This document shows, in pieces, positions 1 to 11,306 of a stretch of 64,000 nucleotides of DNA; the first letter of the stretch is position 1, and every line of letters starts with the position of its first letter. Origin of the DNA: Macropodus opercularis (Eukaryota; Chordata; Actinopteri; Anabantiformes; Osphronemidae); NCBI GenBank assembly GCA_030770545.1, contig CM061106.1:17133001-17197000 (forward strand). The letters are read 5' to 3'. The position numbers were made by a program, and so were the translations under genes. The notes beneath the pieces were generated by a model. That model saw only the letters and a list, made by a program, of their open reading frames with translations. It was not told the DNA's origin and searched no databases.

Positions 1-2274
1 AGAACACATGTTTCTAATGAGGCCAAAAAGCAAAGCTGCTAAATACAGGAAGTAGCTAGTTGGACCAAACCGTCGGCTTCCACATCATGGGGGCATTTTG
101 ACTTTTAATGAGTCAACAACTAGTTAAATATGTTCATTTATATTTTCATTATATGTATATATTAGTTATACTTCTCATTGTATGCGAGTTTTCTCTTTTT
201 GCTTCTAACGTGTCTGATGGCTCAGGTAGTGGGTCACAGAGGTCACACAGGGCAGATGGTGGTTTGTACCTGCTGAGACCTGAGGACCAGTAACATGACC
301 TGATCCAACAGCATCTCCAGGCTGCTCAGGACGCCTCCGTGGCTGCTGAACAGACTCATGTGAAGCAGTAATTTTGTCTGAGGAGGACAATGCTGAAAGC
401 TGAGCAGCGTTGTTCACAGTGAAACCTCATCTGTTTTATAACCTTCAGAGCAGCAGAGCCCTTACAGAGGGAAGCCTTAGCTACACGGTGCTGCTGGGCT
501 GAGACAAACACAAACCTCCTGGGCAGCTGGATTCACATACACCAATATGATCTGTATCAGTACACGTCAAAATAAAAGGCTGCTCCTTCTTCTGTTTAAT
601 GTGACTGAACTGTGCCGGAAACGGTGGAATCACCATTGCGTCCCTGTAGTGAGGAAGAGTTTCTTCCGTGTCACTGCTGAGGCTGTGAGGTCCACATATG
701 ATGAATAACTGGATGATGAGGGCGTCCTCCACCTCCTGCTCCCCAGGGTCACAGCGTCTGCACACGACAAGCAGACGTCACGACCAACTGAGACTATGAA
801 CTATGAACATTCAACATTTGAATTAATTAATATTAATTATAATATTAACACCTCCTGCAATTAACAGCTTATGTTTTCTTTGGCTTGTCTTTTAGTCGTT
901 GCCAGTTTCATCTTGTATCCAGTTGCAACCTGACACCGACTGTGTTTCTGACCTTTGTAACACACTGCAGCATGAAACATGCAACTACATCAGTGTAACG
1001 CATGGCGACAGAAGAGACAAGACTACTCAATTGAATAGAATTGAAAAGGTGGTAAAACATGAACATTGAGTCACTTCGTTATTTGTTCCTCGTTGGAAAA
1101 GAATGAACAAATTTCATGGAATGAAAAAGGTATTGTTGTTTTTACAGCCTATGTTTCATAATAACATATGCACATTACTTCCTGTCTGATTGACAGATGT
1201 GACAGTGACTGTTGTTGGAAATTCCCAAGGCTTCATTTAAATGAAACTATGCATTTCTGGTCACAGTGATGATGGACCAATCACAGACTATGCTTGGTTT
1301 ATAGAAAGATGAACTCATGTCCTCAGGGGCTTTGACATGTTAAAACTATTATATCATCTGTGAGTGTCATTTAATTTGTTCATATATATATTATACAGAT
1401 ATTAACATGTTGTTTTGTTGATGTTTTAAAAATGTATAATACATATTTTGTGCTGTGGGAGATGCTTTAATAACAATATTAGTTAGAGCAGAAGAATGAC
1501 ACAAACAAACATCACCAGTTCTACTTTCATCATCCTGAGAAATGAATGTCTAAATAAACACAAACACTAATGTGATAACAGCACAACATTTAGTGTTAAA
1601 GTTGATAAGCTGGAGCCTCCAACACCTCTGTGGTTTAGTGGTGTAGCATCTTTAGAGCAAATAGAAAAGAAACATGGTGTTGAAGTGGATAAACAGCCTC
1701 ATGAACCGTCACAGGTCACATGGACGTCAGACTGCAATTACTACCAGAGAACCATCGGCATCCATTTTTCAGTTTAACACATGTGATCAAGTCAGGACGA
1801 GCAGAACACGTTACTGTACAAGAAACCATATTACGATAGATCCTATTTACACACAGCTTTGAAAATGAATTAGTGAGAATAAGCATCACTGAAACTAAAT
1901 ACAATTATGATGATTTGTTCTGACCAACACACTTTAAATCTGTATTATTACAGGTTTAGATCGGAAACATAAATATGAAATAAATAAAAAACACTTTAAA
2001 AGTGTCTGATGTATGAAGGCAGATGGGGGTTAACCCTGACTCTAACTCTGTCTCATCATTAAGTGTTCTTTCACATAATTTGGTAGAATTTCAGATTGTA
2101 AATGCCAATTTTTACCCAATGCATCAAATATCACAAACTTACTTCTGGGCCTCCCTTCAAAAAAAGGTCAGAGGTGAATAGTGGAGTCAGTCTAGGGACC
2201 AGAACTACATGGTAGAGGGTGAACCGGCCCAAACATCCATCACAATGAGTTCACATCTGAATTTAATGATACTC
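1..2274. other. No recognisable gene
   Basis: I see no gene I can support here. Open frames are short and mostly lack an ATG. The longest, about 94 codons on the minus strand at 481-765, begins with GTG and has no recognisable domain. The stretch 800-850 and 1,370-1,450 is AT-rich. Undetected exons or old transposon remnants are possible. Confidence 0.5.
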
Positions 2275-2643
2275 AAAAAAACAAGCAAAGAGAAGCAATG
2301 ACTGTTGATTCTAAGTGAAGAGGTTACAATTCTCTCTGGTGAGTAGAGAGTAGTTCCTCACATTATCCAGCGAGTGGCGCTGTAGCTCTATGGCTGATGG
2401 CAGCGCTCGACAGAAAACTAAGTCGCACAAGTGACGTCATCAGCCAGAGACATCGTCGGCCACGACGGTAAACAATAGGCAGCGAGACGGCGTAAGTGTT
2501 GAAATGAGTCCATTATTCAACGTGAACGACTGGTTGGAAGGAGTTTTCTGACTTTGTACATTGATTCGTTCAGAAGGAGATAAAATCGGTCCACGTGTCT
2601 CTGAACTTCGTTCTTCACTAAGGACACGCTGCAGCATTTTGGA
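2275..2643 (+). promoter_or_regulatory. Zinc-finger gene promoter and non-coding 5' exon
   Basis: This block ends in a strong splice donor (GTAAGT, 2644-2649) and is duplicated in inverted orientation at 18,753-19,216. A full palindromic CRE, TGACGTCA, lies at 2432-2439 and is conserved in the other copy. Homology continues past the donor into the intron, to about 2,760. The next good acceptor in the same direction is 3811-3814, just before the ATG of a zinc-finger coding exon. I infer that this is the start of that gene. The transcription start is not visible. Confidence 0.5.
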
Positions 2644-3828
2644 GTAAGTTCATGTTCGTTAACGCAGCAAAGTGTTTTCACATGTGTTTTATTTAGTAGA
2701 GATGTGCTTTGTAGCGGTTGCTCTGGTACCGTGTTGTAGTGTGTAGTGGTCTATTCAGTAGTGTTAGTTCTTAGTGTTGTTTAGGAGCAGACTGTTGTCT
2801 TCCTTCCTGGTAACTTCCAGCTCACATCGTATTGTAGTTGCTGGTTCAAAGCTAGAGGCCAGAGATCAGGTGTCCAGGTGTTGTTCATGGTCCAGTCAAT
2901 AGAACTAAGACATTTATTTGATGTTGACCAACTGAACGTCTGAGAGACAGATGTGTCTTTAGTGTTGAGTTCACTGTCACTTGAGGCCGTTGCCCATAAG
3001 TACTTGAAAATCCAGTTTGAACGAAACTAAAGCTGTTCTCTGTATGTGAACAGTGGGGAAATAAAGGAGCCATAAACTGTAGAGCTGCCTGTGTCTGGTC
3101 TGTTATTCTACACCTGGACACACACATATATATAATATATAATAAGTGACTACAATAAGTGACTACTCAGCTTGTTGGTGTCTTTCAAAGTTAATATTTA
3201 ATTAATGATCTTGTGAAAGTTGTGATTATCAGCCTGAATGTTTGTTGTGGTGGTGTAAACTTGGCTTCTAACACTTATTTGTTTGATCCTTGTTGCTGCG
3301 TCTGTTTGAATTCTTCTTAGTTGGGTCGTCTCAGTCTAACGACAGGAGTGAATGTGATGGAATTTACCACCATCTGATAGGGATGTTTCATTGTGACAGG
3401 ACCTAGACGTATATAACCCTGATTAGTCGTGTAGAACTTGATCTAGTCTGAAGAAGTGTTGCATGAAGTATGACATGACCATTTATGTACATCCTGCTTT
3501 TATCTGCTTTTCACCTTTGTTCCAGGTTTGCATAACTAGACTTGTGACTGAAAAAATGAAATAGTTTGTACAATAATAAATAAACAGATAAAACGTATGT
3601 ATTAAAATTAATAAACTGCAACATCTGTGTTAATAATAATTATAGGTGGTGTTAATGCACTCTAATTGTTTACTAACCACCATTAAACTTCAAGAACAAG
3701 AGGAAGAAGAACACTGGCTTCCTAGGAGCTTCACAGCAACACTGTCTGTGGAGAATAAGACAACCTGACAACTTTTCGTCTGTTCATCACTTTCCCCATA
3801 CTTTCCCTTCACAGCGACCAGGACTGAA

Positions 3829-6800
3829 ATGGATCACTACAAGGTAGACCTGAAAGCAGAGGATGTGGAGATTTATCAGAACCAGCCCAAGAGCGATACG
3901 AAGCAGCTGGACCCGAGTTTAGCCAAGCGGAACCGTTCCACTTGCAGAATTAGGAAGGAGCAGGACAATGACCACCCTGGTACCACAGATCAACAGGTTG
4001 GTGCTAATGAGTTCATCGCTAAAAGCAACAGTAAAAGCCTGAACGGGCTCCGTCTATCATCAGAACTAAGTGGTTGACAGACAAACAGAAATCTGCTTGA
4101 TGCAGCTTGAACAGGATAGAAAAAAAGAATGAAGTCAAGCAAAGGAGAAAATAAACAAATAAATATTTAAAATAAAACATTAGCTCAAAGTCGAGGCACG
4201 TTTGACATGGTCAGGAAGTTGGTTCCAATAACAACTAAAAGCAGCTTTATATAGGAAGTTCTACAAAGTGTGTATTTATTGTTGGGCTGCAACTAATGGA
4301 CTGCAATGGTCCAAGGGGGAGGAAAGATGCTCAGACCAGTTATAATCCTTCATCTACAGACCTGGCTGCTGTAGCTGCTTCCACAGTAGAGAGACAACTG
4401 GCCAGATGTTAACCAGCCGAAAGAGTCACAAACACAAGTCTAACACAAATCACAGGTGGATGAAGATGTGTTTTGTAAGAAATTATTTTCAAGTAGATTA
4501 TTTTCGTTTGCAAATTTAGTTTTTGGATTTACAAGATTTATGGCCATGTCCATAGCGTCAGTCTGTTTGGTTCTGACCCAAAGTTCTAGCAGCAGACCGT
4601 CACTTAAGCATCTAAGAGCCCGTCTGGGTTGGTCGTCTTCAAGCAGACCAGACCCAGATATTAAAGTTATCACTGTTGTTGTCTTATTTTTATTCTGTTC
4701 TGCCTTTTTTTCAGTCGCTAAAGGCTTCTTGACCATTTGTCCTAGAAACGTCATTCAACTGTCCAACATGGTGTCATCTTTAGACTTAGATCTTTACATT
4801 TTTAATTTAATTGAGCTTTTTCATCGTTTATATTTTATTTTTTATCGTTTTATAATGGTTGTCTATAGGAATCGTTGTTTAACTACCCTTCAACTTTCCT
4901 CTTTTCTTCTGCTTCTAGCATCGTCATACTTTGGTGCAGAAACACAATTTCAACTTTAAAAGTATCTAGACTCTTTCAACTTTATCAGTTTGATGATAAT
5001 GATGTGTCTGGTTAAACCAACAGACCTGTCACACGCTGACGTCTCCTCATAGACGGTAATAGTAAAATCTGTCCTACCTTCGCTCCGTTGCACAGAAGAG
5101 ACATTTTGAAATGGCTGCTGTGGCCACAATTGTCGGTCTTCAAACATAAAACTCACAGCAGATGGTCATTAAAGTCTGGTGATAACATTTAGTAACAGTT
5201 TCCTGCCTTTGGCCATTGGTCTCCATGACACATTGCATGTGTGTCATGGACAGATGTTATTTATAGACAAATTGACAGGTCAGACTCCTCAGTGTCCACA
5301 GCAGCTCCATGCACATTACTGATTAGTTAATTAAAATGTTTGATTGTTTGTAATTAACCACACGCACTTTCTCCTATTACTTTCAAAATAAACGCACAAA
5401 ATGATTAAAATAGACCAACTGATTAAGTTAAATAAATTACTTGGACACTGTGATGGTAGTTTGAACTGGGTCATTGCTCAATTCGTTTCACCACCACTTT
5501 CACCAGCTCGTTTCAAAATAAAGGGATGGCATTATAATTTAAAGACTTCATATTGAGAATTCAGATTATAATTAGATAATTCTGGATACTAATTAAAATA
5601 CTTGTTTTTAATGTTAATGACCTGCTTCTACATTTTGCATTTCTTTTCAAAATAAATTTAATTATTCAAATAGCTGAACTGAATACTGGCAATGGAGGCT
5701 GTTGCTTGGGCCACAAGATATTAACGATCAGTCAATTAGTGTTGGATTGTTTAGTAACTAACCACACACACTTCCTTCAATACCTTTAAAAAAAAGCACC
5801 ATTCTAATTCTGACTGGTTAATTCTGACCAGTTAGTAAAACAATTTTACAGTTTAGTAATGTATGTCTTTTTTTTGACAAACCCCTTCAAAATAAAAGCA
5901 GGAAATTATGCATTTGTAGTTAATAACAAAAATCTTGATCAACTTTTTAATCTTTGTGATCGTTTGTTTGTAATCAAACTAGTTTTGTTCCAAGTTTAGA
6001 CACTGATGTACAGTCATGGCTATAAATATTGGCACCCTTCTAATTCTCTCAGAAAATTGTTGAAGGTGCAAATGTTTTTATTCACACATGTTTATTATTT
6101 ACAGCAACTGCACTGGACAAAAGTATTGACCCCTATCTACACTGTAAGAAATGATTGCTTTTCAAGCATGTGATGCTCCTGGAATTTGTATCCAGACAAA
6201 CCTGTAGCAAGTAACAACTGTGAACAATAGTCATTACACTACCAACCAGTTAAAATGTGTTGTGTGTCACACTGAGCACTGAGACAAAAATGAAGTGTAA
6301 AGGGTTTGTTTGTGGGTTTGAGAGAAAAACAACCTCAAGGCTACAAGTCCATCTCCAGAGATCTCTGTGTCCACTTTGCGCAATATGTATGTTTGGGATA
6401 ACTCATCCTATGTTTTTTTTCTTTCTGAAGCTATAAGGCTCTGTCACTCCATCTATTCTTTGAGGCCAGACAGACATTCTTTGGTTCCAATTTGGCCTCT
6501 GATGCCCAAAGCTACTCTTCATCACTCCTCTAGCTTTGAGGTTTATAAGGCCTAGAATGTTTAAACTTCCTCTCAGTGGGTTCTTCCTCATATCTCTTCC
6601 TACATTGAAATTCACCATTACCATCACCGTCCGTTCCTCTGGGCTCTCTGACAGTATCCTAGTATAATCAAAAACAACAGAAGTTCTGGGGACCTTTTGG
6701 TATTGTAACTATTTATGCCATCGTGAAATTAATTTTCTCCTCCTATCTGTCACTTTAGAAACCCAGAGGAAGAAGGACTTCAAAGCTGCATCACTGTCAG

Positions 6801-7550
6801 CAATGTGACCAAGCCTTCACCAGACCATCAGAGCTAAAGAAGCATCAGAAGGTTCACTCAGATCAGAAACCATACAGCTGTGACCAGTGTGGAAAAGCTT
6901 TCACTAGGAGAAGTAACCTAAAGACCCATCAGCACATTCATACAGGAGAAAGACGGTACACCTGCAATGAATGTGGAGCAGCTTTCCGCAGGTCAGACTC
7001 TCTGAAACTCCACTGTCGTGTTCACAGTGGAGAGAAGCCTCACTCATGTGAACATTGTGGAAAAGCGTTCTCTCAGCTCGGTAGCTTACGCACACACCAA
7101 CGTGTTCACACTGGAGAGAAACCTCACTGGTGTAAACAGTGTGGAAAAACATTCTCTCACCTCAGTAGCTTACGGACACACCAATATATTCACTCTGGAG
7201 AGAAACCTCACTGGTGTAAACAATGTGGAAAAGCATTCTCTCACCTCAGTAACTTACGGATACACCAAACTGTTCACACTGGACAGAAACCTCACTGGTG
7301 TGAACAGTGTGGTAAAGCTTTCGCTAGGAGAAGTAACCTAAAGACTCATCTGCAGATTCATACAGGAGAAAGACGGTACACCTGCAATGAATGTGGAGCT
7401 GCTTTCCACAGGTCAGACTCTCTGAAACTCCACTGTCGTATTCACAGTGGAGAGAAGCCTCACTCATGTGAACAGTGTGGAAAAGCATTCTCTCAACTTG
7501 GTAGCTTACGGACACACCAACATGTTCACAGTGGAGAGAAACCTCACTAG
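3829..7550 (+). CDS. C2H2 zinc-finger protein, two coding exons, probably truncated
   Basis: Exon A runs from the ATG at 3829 to 3996, with acceptor CAG ending at 3814 and donor GT at 3997. Exon B runs from 6759, after acceptor TTTAG, to TAG at 7548-7550. Both junctions are phase 0, giving 56 plus 263 residues. Exon A is hydrophilic and has no KRAB, BTB or other domain I recognise. Exon B encodes nine complete Cys2-His2 fingers with TGEKP-like linkers such as HSGEKPH and HTGERRY. Fingers 2-4 and 7-9 are near-identical three-finger modules. C2H2 arrays of this kind normally bind DNA in the nucleus; the target is unknown. The final TAG stands where sister linkers read TGG (Trp) before the next finger, and decayed fingers follow, so the C terminus has been lost. 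The exon join is inferred; the fingers are certain. Confidence 0.65.
4078..5259. other. Intronic sequence, no recognised element
   Basis: This lies inside the inferred intron of the zinc-finger gene. A 167-codon frame at 4456-4959 (plus) overlaps a 104-codon frame on the other strand. Neither has a recognisable domain, and I do not call them genes. Confidence 0.4.
5260..5945. repeat. Degenerate repeat of about 130 bp, AT-rich
   Basis: The motif TTTCAAAATAAA or close variants recurs near 5,384, 5,513, 5,645 and 5,886, with a weaker form near 5,780. This gives spacings of roughly 110-135 bp. Two stretches, at about 5,340-5,395 and 5,735-5,800, also share an ACCACACrCACTT segment. It looks like an old tandem repeat or overlapping transposon debris. 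Confidence 0.4.
6011..6375 (+). mobile_element. Tc1/mariner-like fragment
   Basis: It begins after a TA with CAGTCATGGCTATAAATATT, which resembles the terminal inverted repeats of fish Tc1-like transposons. At about 6,330-6,365 a frame reads like QGYKSISRDL, similar to the N-terminal helix-turn-helix of Tc1 transposases. The rest is deleted and no second terminal repeat is visible. Confidence 0.5.
6399..6645 (-). pseudogene. Broken copy of the unknown ORF found at 15.85 kb
   Basis: On the minus strand a conceptual frame (GEFQ...KFKHSRPYKPQS, stop) aligns with GELQ...LCKHFRPYQPQSE of the plus-strand ORF at 15,854-16,279. Further on, NRWSD matches SRWSE. It contains stops. It sits just upstream of the zinc-finger exon, in the intron. 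It is probably a fragment of the same retroelement type. Confidence 0.5.
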
Positions 7551-7748
7551 TGTGAACAGTGTGGTAAAGCTTTTACTAGGAAAAGTAGCCTAAAGATCAT
7601 CAGTAAATTCATACAGGAGAAAGACTGCTTTCCACAATTTAGACTTTCTGAAACTCAACTGTTGTATTCACACTGGAGAGAAACCGCAGTGGAATGAGCG
7701 GTGTGGAAAAGCGTTCTCTTGTTTTTCCAGTCTAAACATCCACAGATA
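7551..7748 (+). pseudogene. Decayed downstream zinc fingers
   Basis: Sequence continues in finger register just after the TAG, with a CEQCGKAFTRKSSLK-like segment. A small deletion near 7,594 then breaks the frame, the next finger is largely lost, and a last CGKAFS-like finger ends at TAA 7746-7748. It appears to be a third copy of the three-finger module. A possible poly(A) signal ATTAAA lies near 7,926. Confidence 0.75.
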
Positions 7749-8699
7749 AAATGGAAGGAGGCATCCTGCCTGGTTCAGCTCCACTTGTATCACTGTGTGT
7801 TGCTTATCACGTGTGGAGTGTTTCAGCTACTGTACATCATGATCAGTCAAGTGATGCATCTCCACTGTTGAGTACTGTCCACAAGTTGTTTGGATGTTTT
7901 ATTCCCAGTCCATTATTGAAGTGTGATTAAATAAGTGTGTTGACAGATTGTGATGGCTGATTTAAGTGTTAAAGTATAAAACAGATGATTTAGTGGATGG
8001 TCGTTCTACATCACAGAGCAGCAGCTGGACAGTTCAAAGTCTGTCTGGCCCTAAATCGCTGGGGCTCCTAGGAGGAGGAAGCACAAAGCTATAGTTCAGC
8101 TGGACATCAGTAGCTTCAGGTCACGTCTCTGCTCTACTCTAACTATAAAGCAGCGTTGATTCTAAATTAGACTGATGTTCTGTGATGACGTTCCCCAGAC
8201 TCATGAGAGTTGTAGTGTTCAGGTAGATTCCAGGTGGCAGGAGGCTGTCAGAGGATTCTGAATGGAGAACGAAGGATGACGCTGCTCCATCTGGCACAGA
8301 GCTGTAATACAGGTGAGACTAATTAGCGAAGTCGAGTCAGGCAGCCAATAACGAGACGAGACAACAGGGGACTGTTTGGTTTACTGTGGTCATGACATGA
8401 GCAAAAGATGGTGAAGCACAGTCCAAGTCCTGAGCCAGTGTAGATGGACATACAATGTTTAATGACTGTCGGGTCAGCGTGAGGTCAAGCGTTGTGGAGC
8501 CTCAAACTCTTCTCTCACCAGGTTTTCTGCCAGTTCTTCCTGTGTCTGTGTCTTCATCAACATGACACAAGAACATTTACTGCACTTTAATCCCTTACAC
8601 ACAAGGATGAAGCTGATCAAAGACATATTTTGCTCATTTCCCCACAGTGGCCATGAAAAAAGAGAAAACACAGAGAAATAAAACAAATCACTGGCCACG
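7749..8699. other. 3' flank of the zinc-finger gene, nothing recognised
   Basis: No supported gene. A stretch near 8,270-8,340 has the look of dispersed fish repeats, but I could not assign it. Confidence 0.4.
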
Positions 8700-9295
8700 A
8701 TTCCAAACCTGGACATCACAGAGGCTGACTCCACCTACGTATGTGAGCAAACGTTCAGCGTCATGAACATCAACAAAGCCCATCACCAGTTTAACTGAGC
8801 AACACCTCAGATCTATGCTCCAACTAAACTAACTCCAAACTTTGATGCTCTGATAAAACAGGAGACCAACAACACTGTTCCCACTGAAACTGAACATGAG
8901 ACTCTGCTGTGTCATCAAATGAACCCTTTCATGTTTAGAGGAGACTTTAGTGGACAGGGATTAATACATGAATGAATGAGCTTGATGATTTCATCTGCAG
9001 TGACTTTGGTTAAATACATGTATTCATGTTATTAGATGCATTGTTTTGTTCATCATATCATTCATTACACAGACGTTCCATAAATCTAGTGAATGAACAT
9101 GTTCATACACCGATAGGAGCAAACACACTGTAACACAGTAAATGTTTCCTTCATGTTGCCTCATAAACCTCCAGTCTGGATGTGACAGGATCTTGTTCCA
9201 GTGTCTCCCTTATGTTGTGTCAATCTGTTCTTGGCCCCTCTGTCAAATTTTAAAACCCATTGTGGCCTGCGAGTCCAAACGTTTGCTCACCCCTG
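8700..9295 (+). mobile_element. hAT (Charlie-like) transposon 3' remnant
   Basis: At 8,728-8,795 the plus strand encodes a DSTYVCEQTFSVMN-like peptide. After a one-base frame shift it continues as SLTEQHLRSML. This matches the C-terminal dimerisation region of hAT transposases of the GTF2IRD2/ZBED type (consensus roughly CE-x-FS-x-M, then LT-x-EHL). The block ends at about 9,295 with GTTTGCTCACCCCTG, the reverse complement of a Charlie-type terminal repeat (CAGGGGTGAGCAAAC). The 5' end is missing and the frame is broken. Confidence 0.6.
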
Positions 9296-9861
9296 GACTA
9301 AACTGTGCTTTCACTGAACACATCTCATTTTCCAGCTGTTAAAGCTCGTCCCCTGTTCCACTGTGAGTTTGGATTTAATGGATTCCACATAATAATGTTA
9401 CTGTACATCTACTGTAGCTCAGTACTGATTACACACACAATTACACATTAAACCCAAATTACTCAATTTGTCGCTTCTCTGTTGGTTCAGCTCCAAACAA
9501 AGTTTGCCTGTAACTGTATCTATGCACTAACACAAAGATACTGTTTGGTGTCATGTGTGCAGCATCATTAAACCGATGAAAAACATTCAGCTGTTTATAA
9601 TTCACATTTTCCACAACACATCGTAACGTGAACATTTATACACGGCTCATATAAAACCGGAGTGTGGACGTATTGCTTACAAAGACACGTGTGACCCACT
9701 CAACCGACAACCAGCGTGCTTCACTGTGGTCAAGCCATCATTCGTCGTTAAGCGAGCCGCTCTAAAAATGTAGTGCGCCTGTATTCTACCGTTTTCAGCA
9801 GAGCATATTGGGGATCAGTGGGTAAGGGGCAAATTGGGAAAGAGAGAGAAACGTCTAAGTA

Positions 9862-9912
9862 TTATATAATCTATATAATATGCAATATATATATATAATC
9901 TATATTATATAA
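9862..9912. repeat. AT-rich low-complexity (TA)n tract
   Basis: Runs of TATATA and TATAATCTATA give an almost pure A/T tract of about 50 bp. Confidence 0.8.
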
Positions 9913-10710
9913 ACATGGCCAAAGATGGACTGACTGACAGATTGCCCACGAACCAGCACAGAAGGGAGCTTAAATACGGAACTGAACTGAAAATGAACAA
10001 CAGGTGTAAGTCAAATTACTAACAAGAGAAGGAGGAAGTGGGAAGGAGGAACACGGCACCCAGACTGTGACACTTGTACTCATAACACATCACAGCTAGG
10101 CTGGTGAACGTGCAAAATGCAAAATTTAGGTATATTACAACAAACACAAAATCACACCATAGGGCAAAACCAAACAAAAGCTTACTATACTAGAAAACAA
10201 AATCACTGATAAGCAGGACAAAAACTACTTAAACAATTTGAAAGTACATCGCTGCAGCGCAGGAGCTACAAGAACTAAGTATTTCGGGGGAGGACGGGGA
10301 AGTGGACGCAGAACACAAGCAAACAGAGAGCCCAGCGAAGACACACTAGCAACAAACTAGGGAGAAGTGAGTATATAACCACACAGGATGTGAGGGGAAA
10401 TGAATAACAGCTGACAGGAAGAAGCAAAACTCAGAAGGCAAAGAAGAAGAAAGAACGCTATACTGCCGCACCAGAGGACGGAGGGCAGAATGGTCACGCA
10501 AACCTTCACAACCAGTTCAACCCTCTGGTGTTTCTCCTGTTACTTACTTACTAAGATATTGATTGATCATGGATTTTATTCACATTTAGTTTCATTCTGA
10601 TACTTCTCCATTTTCCATGACCATCTGTCTGCTCAGCCTTTCTGCTACTTTCCATTTTGTTAATTAGTTTGTGTACAGATAATTCATGTTTAATTACACT
10701 ACAGTCGGTA
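9913..10710. other. No gene; possible dispersed repeat
   Basis: A segment at 9,940-10,060 (GAGCTTAAATAC ... ACAGGTGTAA ... AGGAGGA) loosely matches one at 20,110-20,225. Both may belong to one dispersed fish repeat. No coding signal was seen. Confidence 0.3.
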
Positions 10711-11306
10711 TCAAATTCAATTCAATTCAATTCAACTTTATTTATATAGCGCCAATTCACAACATCAGTTATCTCAAGGCACTTTACAAGTAAGGTTTTA
10801 AGACCTTACACAACTAAACCCAACAAATCCCACATAGAGCAAGCTTTTAATTGTAGCCAATTGTACATTTAAATAGCAACAGTGGAGAGGAAAAACTCCC
10901 TCTCTAACGAGGAAGAAACCTCCAGCAGACCCAGGCTCAGTGTGGGCGGCCATCTGCCTTGACCGGTTGGGGTGAGGGGATAGAGAAGAGACAAAAGAAC
11001 ACAACCACAACAACAAAACAAGCAGCAACAGAACACAGGCGGGATGGTTGGACCAGCAACTGAACACTGGAGACACACGACTCTGAGTCTGATGATACCT
11101 GTAGATGAGGATAGAGAGAGACAGAAGGGGAGAAACACAACTAGGAGAGAAAAGGGACAAAGTTAGTCACATGTGGAAATGGAGGCATGTTAGTGGATAG
11201 AAGCAAAAGAGAAAAAAAAAGAGCTCAGTCAATGAAGGACGTCCCCCAGCAGTCTAAGTCTATAGCAGCTTAACTAAGAGATGGTTCAGAGTGACCAGAA
11301 CCATCT

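Noticed and set aside
481..765. 94-codon minus-strand ORF as an exon
   Set aside because: No ATG at its start, no clear splice sites and no recognised domain.
4456..4959. 167-codon plus-strand ORF
   Set aside because: It is hydrophobic low-complexity sequence with no domain, the first codons are not in a recognisable context, and a comparable frame exists on the other strand.
7018..7341. 107-codon ORF with repeated TNVFTLERNLTGVN
   Set aside because: It is an out-of-frame shadow of the zinc-finger repeat; the repetition comes from the fingers.
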